Source of the DNA: Bacteroidales bacterium
GTDB taxonomy: Bacteria > Bacteroidota > Bacteroidia > Bacteroidales > P3
Direction of reading: 5' to 3'
Assembly (NCBI GenBank): GCA_028708845.1
Contig: JAQVXZ010000015.1
Coordinates: 19,345 to 57,332 of the forward strand
DNA length: 37,988 nt
Shown: piece by piece, positions 1-8,425 of the stretch
Layout of the letters: each line of letters opens with the position of its first letter
Numbering within the stretch: position 1 is the first letter of the stretch
Notes under the pieces: model-generated
Told to the model about the DNA's origin: nothing
Databases searched by the model: none
Seen by the model: only the letters and a program-made list of their open reading frames with translations
Made by a program: the position numbers and the translations under genes

Positions 1-681
1 ATCTCCACCTGCAAGTGTTATTATTTCATTGATATAAGTATCTTTCCCAGCTGAAAAATCACCACTTTGACCATATCCAATAACATAATATACTTTCGGC
101 GTTTTAAGGTTTTCTTTCTTCGTTTCACGAAATTCTTTCTTCGTTTTAATTTCTTGTCTCTTCGTTTTAATTTCACGAAGCTTAGTTTTACATTCGCTGA
201 TTATTTGACTAGCTTTTTCTTTCTTATCTAAAATATCTCCCAGAACTTCAATAATATCATACATACCCTCAATTTCATTGGTTTCTTTAAAAGAGATTAT
301 AGGGATTTTAGATGACTCAATTGTTTCAAACATTTTCTTTGTGAAGATTGAAGAAGTAATAACAAGGTCTGGTTGCATTGAAATAATCATTTCTAAATTT
401 GCATTATTTATTCCTCCAATAGATTTAATATTTTTTACTTGTGGGGGATAGGTGCAGAAATCAGTTCTTCCAATTAATCTATCTCCAGAGTCAAGGTCAA
501 AGAGAATTGAAGTTATGGCAGGTGAAACCGAAACAATTGTTTTAGGTACGGACTTAATTGGAGCTATCTTTGAAACAACGTAATTATTCTTTTTCATATC
601 CTTGTCTCCACCTTTGCAAGATAAGAAAAGAGATGAAGAGATAAGAGTTAATGTAATTAGAATATATTTAGATGATTTCAT
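1..681 (-). CDS. Periplasmic binding lipoprotein of a metal-chelate/cobalamin ABC importer (partial, C-terminus off the left edge)
   Basis: Reading leftwards from ATG at 681 the frame stays open to base 1, so the C-terminus is missing. The N-terminus MKSSKYILITL... ends in a lipobox (FLSC, Cys at about residue 22), so it should be a lipoprotein. The following sequence (IVSVSPAITSILFDL, then IGRTDFC, then a GGINNANLEMIISMQPDLVI stretch) is typical of the BtuF/FhuD class III binding-protein family, which hands substrate to a BtuCD/FecCD transporter. Its start overlaps the 3' end of the ATPase gene by 14 bases, so translation is probably coupled. Oddity: the helix linking the two lobes contains a Lys/Thr/Glu-rich repeat (EIKTKRQEIKTKKEFRETKK) described separately. 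Substrate (iron siderophore, haem or cobalamin) cannot be decided. Confidence 0.85.
   Translation of the reverse strand, partial: MKSSKYILITLTLISSSLFLSCKGGDKDMKKNNYVVSKIAPIKSVPKTIVSVSPAITSILFDLDSGDRLIGRTDFCTYPPQVKNIKSIGGINNANLEMIISMQPDLVITSSIFTKKMFETIESSKIPIISFKETNEIEGMYDIIEVLGDILDKKEKASQIISECKTKLREIKTKRQEIKTKKEFRETKKENLKTPKVYYVIGYGQSGDFSAGKDTYINEIITLAGGD
104..180 (-). repeat. Degenerate AAACGAAG-type short repeats inside the binding-protein gene
   Basis: On the minus strand the motif ATTAAAACGAAG occurs at 160-171 and 139-150, followed by GAAACGAAGAAAG near 114-128. They are in frame and encode repeats of the type EIKTK/RETKK. The same motifs in the same reading frame recur at 23128-23201 in an otherwise unrelated small ORF. 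Confidence 0.7.
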
Positions 682-1459
682 TATGCTTGATTATTATGTG
701 CTTATTATCAATTATTTCAGCATTAATATTAAATAGTTCTCTTATGTTTTCTTCTGTTAGAATTTCTCTTGTTTTTCCAAAATATGCAAGTCGTCCTTCT
801 TTTAGAGCAAGGGTTTTATCGGAATATTGAAGAGCAAGTGTTAGGTCATGTAGGATTATAAATATTGTGGTATTATTTTCTTTGTTTATCTTTTTTAGAA
901 GTTCCATTATTTCAAATTGGTGGTGTATGTCTAAAGATGAAACAGGCTCATCTAATAGTATTATTGGGGTTTGTTGGGCTAATGCTCTTGCAATCATAAC
1001 TCTTTGAAGTTCACCGCCACTTAATTGTTTTACTGATCTATCTTTAAGGTGAAAAGTATTGGTTTTCTTCATACACTCTTCAACAATAATCATATCTTGC
1101 TCTGAATCGGTTTGAAGTAATTTTTGATACGCCATTCGACCCATCATAACAACTTGAAAAGATGAAAAGTCGAAAAGAAATTCACTATGTTGTGAAACCA
1201 CAGAAATCTTATGTGCTAAGAGTTTTGGTGTGTATTTGTTTATAAGTTTATTATTAACCTTAATCGTTCCCTTTCTTGGTTGAATACTATTGGAAATACA
1301 TCTTAATAGTGTTGTTTTACCACTTCCATTTGTGCCAATAACTGAATAGAAACCCCCTTTTTTCAATTGGAAACTAATATCCTCAATAATATTTTTTTCT
1401 CTTACAGAATAAGATATATTATCTACTTCTAATATGGTATCATTACTAGCTTCTTGCAT
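668..1459 (-). CDS. ABC transporter ATP-binding protein, BtuD/FecE/FhuC family
   Basis: This is the cytoplasmic ATPase that powers uptake of an iron chelate or cobalamin together with the neighbouring permease and binding lipoprotein. Visible motifs are Walker A (GTNGSGKTT), Q-loop (VSQHSEF), signature (LSGGELQRVMIARAL), Walker B with catalytic Glu (IILLDEP), D-loop (SSLD) and switch His (ILHDLTLAL). I chose the ATG at 1459 because it lies one base past the permease stop codon and gives a 263-residue protein starting just before the first strand. In-frame starts at 1486 and 1519 exist but overlap the permease. Fourth-to-last in transcription order of a SulP-permease-ATPase-lipoprotein run, all closely packed or overlapping. 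Confidence 0.92.
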   Translation of the reverse strand: MQEASNDTILEVDNISYSVREKNIIEDISFQLKKGGFYSVIGTNGSGKTTLLRCISNSIQPRKGTIKVNNKLINKYTPKLLAHKISVVSQHSEFLFDFSSFQVVMMGRMAYQKLLQTDSEQDMIIVEECMKKTNTFHLKDRSVKQLSGGELQRVMIARALAQQTPIILLDEPVSSLDIHHQFEIMELLKKINKENNTTIFIILHDLTLALQYSDKTLALKEGRLAYFGKTREILTEENIRELFNINAEIIDNKHIIIKHNEII

Positions 1460-1460
1460 A

Positions 1461-2426
1461 TTATTGATTGAGTTTCTTTTTTGCATTATATAAAAGGTAA
1501 ATAAAGAATGGTGCACCAACTACTGCTGTTATTGAGCCAATGGGTAGTTCACTAGGGGCAATGGCTGTTCTTGAGATTATATCGGCTACAAGCATGAAAA
1601 TCATTCCTCCGAAAATTGAGAATGGGATTATTCTTCTATTATCAGATCCAACTAATAGTCTAATGATATGAGGTACTATTAAACCCACAAAACCAATTAC
1701 TCCACAATATGAAACAATTACTCCAATCATTAGTGTGGAAAAGAATAAGATTATTTTTTTTGTTCTTTCAACATTTACGCCTAAGCTTCTTGCAGTATCG
1801 TTTCCAGTTAGTAGTGCGTTGAGTTCTCTTGCATATATTCTAATAATGATAATTCCTATTAAAACAAAGGGAAGCACAATGGTTATATCCGAGAACTTAC
1901 TACCAGAGAGGGAACCCATTGTCCAGAATATTATTTTATCCATACTATCTTGGTTAACTACCATAATAATTGATATTATGGCAGCAATTAGAAAGTTAAT
2001 GCTAATACCTGCTAGTAGGAGGGTTGTTATATGTAGACGATTTCCAACAGAGGATATTCTAATAATTATCCAAACCGTTAAGAGTGCAAATGAAAATGCA
2101 AATCCTCCAATTGAGAAAAAGAATACATCTAATCCTAATACAATGGCAATTGCAGCTCCTAATGCAGCTCCTGAGCTAATTCCAAGAGTGTAAGGGTCTG
2201 AAAGTGGATTGCGAAATATTGCTTGGTAGGCTGCTCCACAAACAGCTAGTCCTGCACCAGAGAGAACACACATTATAACTCGTGGAAGTCTAAGGTGTTT
2301 AATAATGTATAATGAGTTTTCATCAAAAGATCTAATATCAACGCTACCTAAAAACAGTCCAAGGATCATTAACCCTAAAACAACTATTGTTAGTAAGCAA
2401 TATAAAATTATATCTTTTTTTCTCAT
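1461..2426 (-). CDS. FecCD/BtuC-family ABC transporter permease
   Basis: The product is an inner-membrane permease of the FecCD family (321 residues, usual length) with about nine to ten hydrophobic segments. The family signature around residues 60-95 is clear: GAALAVCGAAYQAIFRNPL-like segment followed by SDPYTLGISSGAALGA. The second half holds the conserved GxIGFVGLIVPHIIRLLVG block (about residues 240-260), which contacts the ATPase. Its start ATG overlaps the stop codon of the upstream SulP gene in the ATGA arrangement (2423-2426), and its stop is one base before the preferred ATPase start, so the four genes appear to be translated as a coupled unit. The substrate (iron chelate, haem or cobalamin) is not resolvable. 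Confidence 0.93.
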   Translation of the reverse strand: MRKKDIILYCLLTIVVLGLMILGLFLGSVDIRSFDENSLYIIKHLRLPRVIMCVLSGAGLAVCGAAYQAIFRNPLSDPYTLGISSGAALGAAIAIVLGLDVFFFSIGGFAFSFALLTVWIIIRISSVGNRLHITTLLLAGISINFLIAAIISIIMVVNQDSMDKIIFWTMGSLSGSKFSDITIVLPFVLIGIIIIRIYARELNALLTGNDTARSLGVNVERTKKIILFFSTLMIGVIVSYCGVIGFVGLIVPHIIRLLVGSDNRRIIPFSIFGGMIFMLVADIISRTAIAPSELPIGSITAVVGAPFFIYLLYNAKKKLNQ

Positions 2427-4135
2427 TTTGCAATTATTTCATTTGCTTTATCTAATGCTTTAGAAATATGGTCAAAGATAAACTCATCATCTAAGTATTT
2501 CAAGAAACCAGATTTTATAAGTGTTTCATGTACCTCAGGACTAACGCCTGAAAGAATTACATGTATTTTCTCTTTTTTAGATTTACTACATAATGAGGCT
2601 AAATTCTTAAGACCTGTTGAGTCAATAAATGGAACCTTTCTCATCCTAATAATTCTAACCTTAGGTTTTGATTTTGTTTCATAGCTTATTTCATCAAATG
2701 TGTTAGCAATTCCAAAGAAGAAAGGTCCATCAATTTCAAATATCTCAATTTTTTCAGGGATTTGTTCAATTTTAATATCTTGGCTTTCTTGATCCTCTGT
2801 TCGTTTGATTTCGTTTTCAATAACTGTAATTCCAGAGGTGTCCATAACTCGTTTTATGAAAAGAACTGCTGCTATCAAAAGACCTATTTGAATAGCAATA
2901 GTTAGGTCGAAAATAACAGTTAGGAAGAAAGTTACTAGAAGAACTAGAACATCAGATATTGGGTCTTTTAGTATTGCACGGAAAGAACGCCATTCACTCA
3001 TATTATAAGCAACAAAAACTAATATACCAGCTAAGCAAGCAAATGGTATATAAGCTGCAAGTGGCATTAGGAAAAGATAAATAAGTAGAAGGAAGACTGC
3101 ATGAACAATGCCCGCAACAGGAGTTTTTCCACCATTATTAATATTTGTCATTGTTCTAGCAATAGCTCCAGTTACAGGTATACCTCCAAAGAAAGGAACA
3201 ATAACATTAGCTACACCTTGACCAATTAGTTCTGTATTAGAATGGTGTTTTTTTCCAGTTACACCATCAGCAACCATTGCAGACATTAAACTTTCAATAG
3301 CACATAGCATGGCAATTGTAAAAGCTGGAGAAAGAAGCAAGCGTATTGATTTTATGGTAATTTGAGGAACGACAGGACTTGGAAGTGGTGAGCCACCTGA
3401 AAGTTCAGGGTACTTGTTTCCTATTGTTGCAACTTCAATATTAAATTGATTTTTTAAAACAAGAGCAAGAACTGTACATAATATAATAGCAATTAAACTG
3501 CCTGGAATTTTCTTTGTTACTTTTTGCCAAGTAAATGCAATTACTAAGGTAATAACAGCAATTAGAGTTGCCCATATATTAATGGTAGAGAAGTTCTGAA
3601 AATAAACAACCCATTTATCTAAGAACTCAGAAGGAACCATTAGAGGGCTTCCATCAATAGAAGTTAGTCCAAAGAAATCTTTAATTTGTGTTGAGAAAAT
3701 TACAACAGCAATTCCAGAGGTAAAACCAACAAGAATAGGGTAAGGCATGAATTTAATGAAGTCTCCAAGTTTTAAGACCCCAATAAGAATAAGTATAACA
3801 CCTGCCAGAACTGTTGCAATAATTAATCCTGGTATTCCAAATTCTGCAATAATTCCTGCTATAATAACAATGAATGCACCTGTTGGACCTCCAATCTGGA
3901 AGTTAGAACCTCCAAGAAAAGAAACAATGAACCCCCCAATAATTGCAGTAATTAAACCCTGCTGTGGAGAAACTCCAGATGCAATACCAAATGCGATTGC
4001 AAGAGGGATAGCTACAATACCAATAATAATTCCTGCGATTAAATCTTGGAAGAATAGTTTTTTTGAATAAGATCTGTTTTTAATCAGTTCAAATAGCTTG
4101 GGTTGGAAAACCTCACGTATATCAAATTTTGCCAT
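2423..4135 (-). CDS. SulP-family anion transporter with C-terminal STAS domain
   Basis: A 570-residue inner-membrane protein of the SulP/SLC26 family. The start (DLIAGIIIGIVAIPLAIAFG, residues about 31-50) is the family hallmark, followed by about a dozen membrane segments with GGIPVTGAIARTMTNINNGG near residues 315-335. The C-terminal STAS domain (about 455-560) is present, including IRMRKVPFIDSTGLKNL. Family members carry sulfate, bicarbonate or other anions; bicarbonate versus sulfate cannot be told here. A TACCTTTG promoter box lies 33 bases upstream of the start. Unusually, its stop overlaps the start of the FecCD permease, placing anion and metal-chelate uptake in one transcript. Confidence 0.93.
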   Translation of the reverse strand: MAKFDIREVFQPKLFELIKNRSYSKKLFFQDLIAGIIIGIVAIPLAIAFGIASGVSPQQGLITAIIGGFIVSFLGGSNFQIGGPTGAFIVIIAGIIAEFGIPGLIIATVLAGVILILIGVLKLGDFIKFMPYPILVGFTSGIAVVIFSTQIKDFFGLTSIDGSPLMVPSEFLDKWVVYFQNFSTINIWATLIAVITLVIAFTWQKVTKKIPGSLIAIILCTVLALVLKNQFNIEVATIGNKYPELSGGSPLPSPVVPQITIKSIRLLLSPAFTIAMLCAIESLMSAMVADGVTGKKHHSNTELIGQGVANVIVPFFGGIPVTGAIARTMTNINNGGKTPVAGIVHAVFLLLIYLFLMPLAAYIPFACLAGILVFVAYNMSEWRSFRAILKDPISDVLVLLVTFFLTVIFDLTIAIQIGLLIAAVLFIKRVMDTSGITVIENEIKRTEDQESQDIKIEQIPEKIEIFEIDGPFFFGIANTFDEISYETKSKPKVRIIRMRKVPFIDSTGLKNLASLCSKSKKEKIHVILSGVSPEVHETLIKSGFLKYLDDEFIFDHISKALDKANEIIAK

Positions 4136-4167
4136 TAGAAATTAAAATAATTAATGAAAATAAAGTG

Positions 4168-4175
4168 CAAAGGTA
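4168..4175 (-). promoter_or_regulatory. Putative Bacteroidetes -7 box for the SulP operon
   Basis: The minus strand reads TACCTTTG here, matching the Bacteroidetes sigma-ABfr -7 consensus TAnnTTTG, 33 bases upstream of the SulP ATG. I see no convincing -33 TTTG at the expected distance. Confidence 0.5.
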
Positions 4176-4305
4176 ATAAAAATAAGCATAGCAGAAGAAA
4201 AACATGGCTCATAATTTATATCAAAACCTACGTGTTTTCAGACTATATTTTAGGTCTAAACACTATTATTTTCTAGTAAAACATCCTTTTTTTCACAAAA
4301 TAGAC

Positions 4306-4313
4306 TATCTTTG
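4306..4313 (+). promoter_or_regulatory. Putative Bacteroidetes -7 box for the nusB operon
   Basis: TATCTTTG followed by C matches the -7 consensus TAnnTTTG and sits 31 bases before the nusB ATG. It is divergent from the SulP promoter in the same 209-base intergenic region. Confidence 0.6.
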
Positions 4314-4344
4314 CAACCTTATTTAATATTTTCATTGAAAAAGG

Positions 4345-5286
4345 ATGCTTAATAGACATTTTCTTAGAGCTAAGGTTCTTCAATTGCTTTACGCTTTTCA
4401 AATTAACGATTGTTCTGATATAGAAGGACATAAGAAAAAATTGATTGATAGTTTTCGCCATCTTGTAGATTTACAAACTTATTTATTTTCTGCTTTAATG
4501 GAGTTTCATTCTATCGCTTACGATAAAATGGACGACAATAAACAAAAGATGCTTCCTACTCCTGAAGATTTAAACCCTAATTTAAAGTTTCTTGAAAATG
4601 AGTTTTTCAAAATGCTTTTTGAAGATAAAGGGTTAACGGAAAGAGTTAAAAAATTAAAAATTAACTGGTCGGAAGAAAAGGATATATTGAAAAATATCTT
4701 TAAAAGGTTTATGGAATCTGAAACATACAAAAACTATATGAATTCTAGCAAAATAGATTTTGTTTCAGAAAGATTAATTGTAGTTCAATTGTTTAAGAAC
4801 TACCTTATATCTAATGAGCAGTTTTTTGATATGCTATGCGAAAAGAGGTTGGAATGGGAGAGTGATTATGATATAATTGCACAAAATGCCTTAAAATATT
4901 TGAAGGAATATGAAGGTAAATCCGATATTAAACTTGATGAGAGTTTTGATATAGAATTTATCACAGGATTGTTTCTGAATACTATTAATAATGACTTAGA
5001 ATTTAAAGAGTTAATTGACAGTAGGATTCAAAACTGGGATATGGATAGAGTTGCTTTAATGGACGTAATTATAATAAAAATGGGTCTTGCAGAGTTAATA
5101 TACTGTCCTGAAATTCCTGTTAATGTTACTTTGAATGAGTATGTGGAACTTGCAAAAGAGTTCTCAACTCAAAAAAGTAAATTGTTTGTCAATGGTCTAT
5201 TAGATAAACTAATGGTTGATTTGAGAGCAAAGGGAAAGATAAAGAAATTTGAGACTCAGGAAGAAGAAGAAATAGACGAGGTATAA
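4345..5286 (+). CDS. nusB: Transcription antitermination protein NusB (long Bacteroidetes form)
   Basis: NusB binds boxA RNA with ribosomal protein S10 and promotes antitermination of rRNA operons. At 313 residues it is more than twice the E. coli length; the Bacteroidetes form has an extended N-terminal half that begins MLNRHFLRAKVLQLLYAFQ. The canonical NusB fold is in the last 140 or so residues, ending in the conserved segment IPVNVTLNEYVELAKEFSTQKSKLFVNGLLDKL. It heads a plus-strand cluster with a DUF1573 lipoprotein, yajC and coaE, a grouping common in Bacteroidales. Confidence 0.93.
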   Translation: MLNRHFLRAKVLQLLYAFQINDCSDIEGHKKKLIDSFRHLVDLQTYLFSALMEFHSIAYDKMDDNKQKMLPTPEDLNPNLKFLENEFFKMLFEDKGLTERVKKLKINWSEEKDILKNIFKRFMESETYKNYMNSSKIDFVSERLIVVQLFKNYLISNEQFFDMLCEKRLEWESDYDIIAQNALKYLKEYEGKSDIKLDESFDIEFITGLFLNTINNDLEFKELIDSRIQNWDMDRVALMDVIIIKMGLAELIYCPEIPVNVTLNEYVELAKEFSTQKSKLFVNGLLDKLMVDLRAKGKIKKFETQEEEEIDEV

Positions 5287-5303
5287 AATTAATGTTTTGA
5301 GAT

Positions 5304-5723
5304 ATGTATAGAAGAATTTATGTTTTAGTTGTTTTAGTTATTAGTTTGTCAGTGACATTAGGCTCTTGTTCTAAAAAAGAAAATATTATTACTGCCGATT
5401 TAATTGAAAACTCTACTTCTATTAATTTTGAAAAAGACTTTATTGACTTAGGAAAATTGACCTCTGGGGAGATAGTTACGTGTAGCTTTAAGTTTAAGAA
5501 TACAGGTAAGCATGATTTAATAATTTCAGCTGTTACTGCAAATTGTGGTTGTACAGTTGCTGATTTTCCTCGTGAACCAATTTCACCAAATGGAGAAGGG
5601 CAAATAACTGTTAGATATGACTCTGAGGGCAGTGCTGGAATTAGAATAACTAAGGAAGTATCTGTTTTGTCAAATACAAGCCCAGCAACAACTAAGTTAA
5701 GGATTGCTGCTGATGTTAACTAA
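5304..5723 (+). CDS. DUF1573 lipoprotein
   Basis: A 139-residue secreted protein with an N-terminal hydrophobic segment and lipobox (LGSC, Cys at about residue 22). The body is a single DUF1573 immunoglobulin-like beta-sandwich: FDLGKLTSGE-type opening (FIDLGKLTSGE), then CSFKFKNTGKHDLIIS, the conserved NCGCTVADFP motif, and a C-terminal ITKEVSVLSNTSP strand. The molecular role of the family is unknown. It sits 17 bases after nusB and 51 before yajC and is probably co-transcribed with them. Confidence 0.88.
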   Translation: MYRRIYVLVVLVISLSVTLGSCSKKENIITADLIENSTSINFEKDFIDLGKLTSGEIVTCSFKFKNTGKHDLIISAVTANCGCTVADFPREPISPNGEGQITVRYDSEGSAGIRITKEVSVLSNTSPATTKLRIAADVN

Positions 5724-5774
5724 TCTAATTGGATAGAATAAATAGAAAAATAAAAATAATTTAAAAATAGAAAA

Positions 5775-6095
5775 ATGAATTTATTAAACGTTTTATTAAT
5801 GATGCCTTCAAGTGGTGAGGGTTCAGGTTATAGTTCAATCTTAATGCTTGTTGCTATTGTAGTGATATTTTATTTCTTTATGATACGTCCACAATCTGCA
5901 AGAGCTAAAAAAGAAAAACAATTCCGTGAAGCTCTTAAAAAAGGACAAAAGGTAATAACTATTAGTGGAATGCATGCTAAGGTTGTTGAAGTAAAAGAAA
6001 CTAGTGTTATTCTAGAAATAGCTTCAAATGTTAACGTAGAAGTTGAGAAATCAGCTATTGCGATTGATTTAAGTAATCCAGAAACAAAGAAATAA
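5775..6095 (+). CDS. yajC: Preprotein translocase accessory subunit YajC
   Basis: YajC is the small single-span membrane partner of the SecDF-YajC complex that assists Sec export. The 106-residue product has one membrane helix (about residues 17-37, ending FYFFMIRPQ, the family signature) followed by a basic cytoplasmic domain containing ALKKGQKVITISGMHAKVVE. Length and motif are normal. In many Bacteroidales a ybbR-like gene separates yajC from coaE; here coaE follows directly after 30 bases. Confidence 0.94.
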   Translation: MNLLNVLLMMPSSGEGSGYSSILMLVAIVVIFYFFMIRPQSARAKKEKQFREALKKGQKVITISGMHAKVVEVKETSVILEIASNVNVEVEKSAIAIDLSNPETKK

Positions 6096-6125
6096 GATTT
6101 TATTGAGAAACATTATTGATAAGAT

Positions 6126-6707
6126 TTGAAAAACATTGGTCTTACAGGTTCAATAGGAAGTGGAAAAACTTTGGTTTGTTCGGTATTTGAACACCTTGGC
6201 ATTCCTATTTTCAATGCCGATACTCAAGCAAAGGAATGTTATAACGATAAGATATTTCTAAAACATATTGCAGATGAATTTGGTAAGAACGTAGTTAAAG
6301 ACAATGTTTTGGATACAAAAGCCTTAGCTGATATTGTTTTTAATAACAAAGAAAGGCTAATCAAACTTAATTCAATGGTTCATCCTAAGGTGCTGGATAG
6401 ATTTTTCCTTTGGCGAAAGAATCAATCAGCGCCTTATGTTATTTTAGAATCAGCTATTTTGTTTGAAATAGGTTGGGAAAATAAATTTGAAAGCATTATT
6501 TGTATTAATTCCCCAAGAGAAGTTTCAATTCAAAGAGCAACGAATAGAGATAATGTAAGTAGGAAGATTGTTGAGGAAAGAATTAATAATCAAATCCCTA
6601 TTGAAGATAAAGTTAAGAAATCAGATTTTATAATTATTCACGATAATAAAACAATGTTAATACCTCAAATTTTAGATATTCATAAAAAGATTATTGAGTC
6701 TAAATAA
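6126..6707 (+). CDS. coaE: Dephospho-CoA kinase
   Basis: CoaE phosphorylates the 3'-hydroxyl of dephospho-CoA with ATP, the last step of coenzyme A synthesis, in the cytoplasm. The 193-residue product has a P-loop GSIGSGKT at residues 8-15, the GIPIFNADTQAKE segment (residues 24-36) with the substrate-binding Asp, and the VILESAILFEIGW block (about 106-118). It starts with TTG; no ATG precedes the conserved N-terminus in frame, so the TTG start seems real. The partner enzyme of the pathway, coaD, is at 35764. Confidence 0.93.
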   Translation: MKNIGLTGSIGSGKTLVCSVFEHLGIPIFNADTQAKECYNDKIFLKHIADEFGKNVVKDNVLDTKALADIVFNNKERLIKLNSMVHPKVLDRFFLWRKNQSAPYVILESAILFEIGWENKFESIICINSPREVSIQRATNRDNVSRKIVEERINNQIPIEDKVKKSDFIIIHDNKTMLIPQILDIHKKIIESK

Positions 6708-6755
6708 GGTGTTTCGGTAAAAACAAAACAATTATAGATTAAAATACAAACGATT

Positions 6756-8411
6756 ATGAAAAGATTATTATTAATTATTTCAATAGTATTTATTGCTAAC
6801 GTTTCTTTTGCTCAATTAAGTGTTGAAGGAACTCCAAAAACATTTGTTCATAAAGACTTAGCTGTTCTTCTAACAACAGTTATTGATGTTGATCAGCCAG
6901 ATTTATCTGATGTTATTGAGCAAGATAACAACACTGAAAGCATGTATAAGACTCGTAGATTTGGAGTTATTCTTCCTCTTGGGGTTGATTTCTTTGAAAA
7001 AGCAGATTATGCAGAAATTGATAAAGGTAAACTTTGGGTATTAAGAGTTAGGTCAGATAATGCTCAAGCTCTAACAATTTATTCAGATAATTTCTATTTG
7101 CCTGAGGGAGGAGAGTTATTCGTTTATAATAAAGATCAATCACAGGTAATTGGAGCATTTACTTCATTAAATAATCATGACTCTAAAAGTTTTGCAACTG
7201 AACTTATTTATGGAGATGAAATGGTTATTGAGTATTTTCAACCAAATTATGTTATAGAGCAACCAATTTTAAAATTAAGTGAAATTGGATATGCATATAG
7301 AGATTGTGTTTACGAACCTACAAAAGCAAGTAGTGAATATGGCGCTTCTGGTTCTTGTAATGTGAATGTTAATTGTCCAGAGGGTAATAATTATAGAAAG
7401 GCTCAAAGAGGAGTGGTTAGAATTCAAATCAGGATGGATCAAAATTATATAGGTTGGTGTACTGGTTCATTAGTAAATAATACTGCAAGAGACCTTGCAC
7501 CATATGTTCTTTCTGCACTTCATTGCATTGAGGATTCTAGTCCTAGTTATTATAACAATTATGTTTTCTATTTCAATTATGAAAGTCCTGGTTGCATTTC
7601 TCAAACAGAACCAAATCGAAGTACTCTTAGTGGAACTACGGTAAAAGCTCAAGGATTAGGTTCTGATTTTGTACTTTTTCGATTAAATAATGATATACCT
7701 ATAAGATATAACGCATATTGGAATGCTTGGAATGCAGTAAACACAGCATCTACAAGTGGAGTTGCTATTCATCATCCTGCTGGAGATATTAAAAAGATTT
7801 CAACCTATACAGCACTTTTACAAAGTGTTTCATATGGAGCTACAGGATCACATTGGAAAGCACAATGGGTACAAACTCAAACAAACTTTGGAATTACAGA
7901 AGGAGGTTCATCAGGAAGTCCTTTATTTAATTCATCTAGTCAAATAGTAGGGACACTTACTGGTGGAACCTCTGGTTGTAATGTCCCAGTTTCTGAAAAG
8001 AATGATTATTTTGGTAAGTTGTCTTATTCTTGGGCTTCAAATGGCTCATCAAGTCAATACCAACTTAAACCTTGGCTAGACCCTTTAAATACAGGAGTAA
8101 TGCAATTTAGGGGAGATGATTATACTACATATCTTACATCTATTAATGATGTTGACCAAACAAAAGAATCATATTCTAGAATATATCCTAATCCTGCTAA
8201 AAACGATATTAATATCATTCTAACCCCACAGCCAAACCCAGTTCAAATAACAATATATGATGAGTTATCAAGACTAGTTCTAACTCAAACTATTCCTTCC
8301 AACACAAGCGAATACTCAATTAATGCTAAAAGCTTTAATCCTGGATATTATATTGTTAAATTCAATTCCTTAGATAAAACATGGAATGATAAACTAATTA
8401 TCAGCCAATAA
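6756..8411 (+). CDS. Secreted trypsin-like serine protease with type IX secretion C-terminal domain
   Basis: Residues 1-20 form a Sec signal peptide (ending VSFAQ). A prodomain-like region follows, then a chymotrypsin-fold protease similar to lysyl endopeptidases: catalytic His256 in SALHCIED, Asp304 in LGSDFVLF and Ser386 in GGSSGSP, with paired cysteines (Cys235/Cys257 region and others). Residues about 475-551 are a Por secretion-system sorting domain (YPNPAKNDINI, then GYYIVKF), so the protein should cross the outer membrane by the type IX system. Cleavage specificity for Lys is possible from the similarity but not shown. The helicase downstream starts 15 bases later. Confidence 0.88.
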   Translation: MKRLLLIISIVFIANVSFAQLSVEGTPKTFVHKDLAVLLTTVIDVDQPDLSDVIEQDNNTESMYKTRRFGVILPLGVDFFEKADYAEIDKGKLWVLRVRSDNAQALTIYSDNFYLPEGGELFVYNKDQSQVIGAFTSLNNHDSKSFATELIYGDEMVIEYFQPNYVIEQPILKLSEIGYAYRDCVYEPTKASSEYGASGSCNVNVNCPEGNNYRKAQRGVVRIQIRMDQNYIGWCTGSLVNNTARDLAPYVLSALHCIEDSSPSYYNNYVFYFNYESPGCISQTEPNRSTLSGTTVKAQGLGSDFVLFRLNNDIPIRYNAYWNAWNAVNTASTSGVAIHHPAGDIKKISTYTALLQSVSYGATGSHWKAQWVQTQTNFGITEGGSSGSPLFNSSSQIVGTLTGGTSGCNVPVSEKNDYFGKLSYSWASNGSSSQYQLKPWLDPLNTGVMQFRGDDYTTYLTSINDVDQTKESYSRIYPNPAKNDINIILTPQPNPVQITIYDELSRLVLTQTIPSNTSEYSINAKSFNPGYYIVKFNSLDKTWNDKLIISQ

Positions 8412-8425
8412 AAAGGAAAAAAGTA

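Noticed and set aside
1735-2193. 152-residue plus-strand ORF opposite the FecCD permease gene
   Set aside because: It is the antisense shadow of a well-conserved permease, with no recognisable domain or ribosome-binding site of its own.
3747-4070. 107-residue plus-strand ORF opposite the SulP gene
   Set aside because: Antisense shadow of the conserved N-terminal half of the transporter; the Pro/Ile-rich composition is that of a reversed membrane protein.
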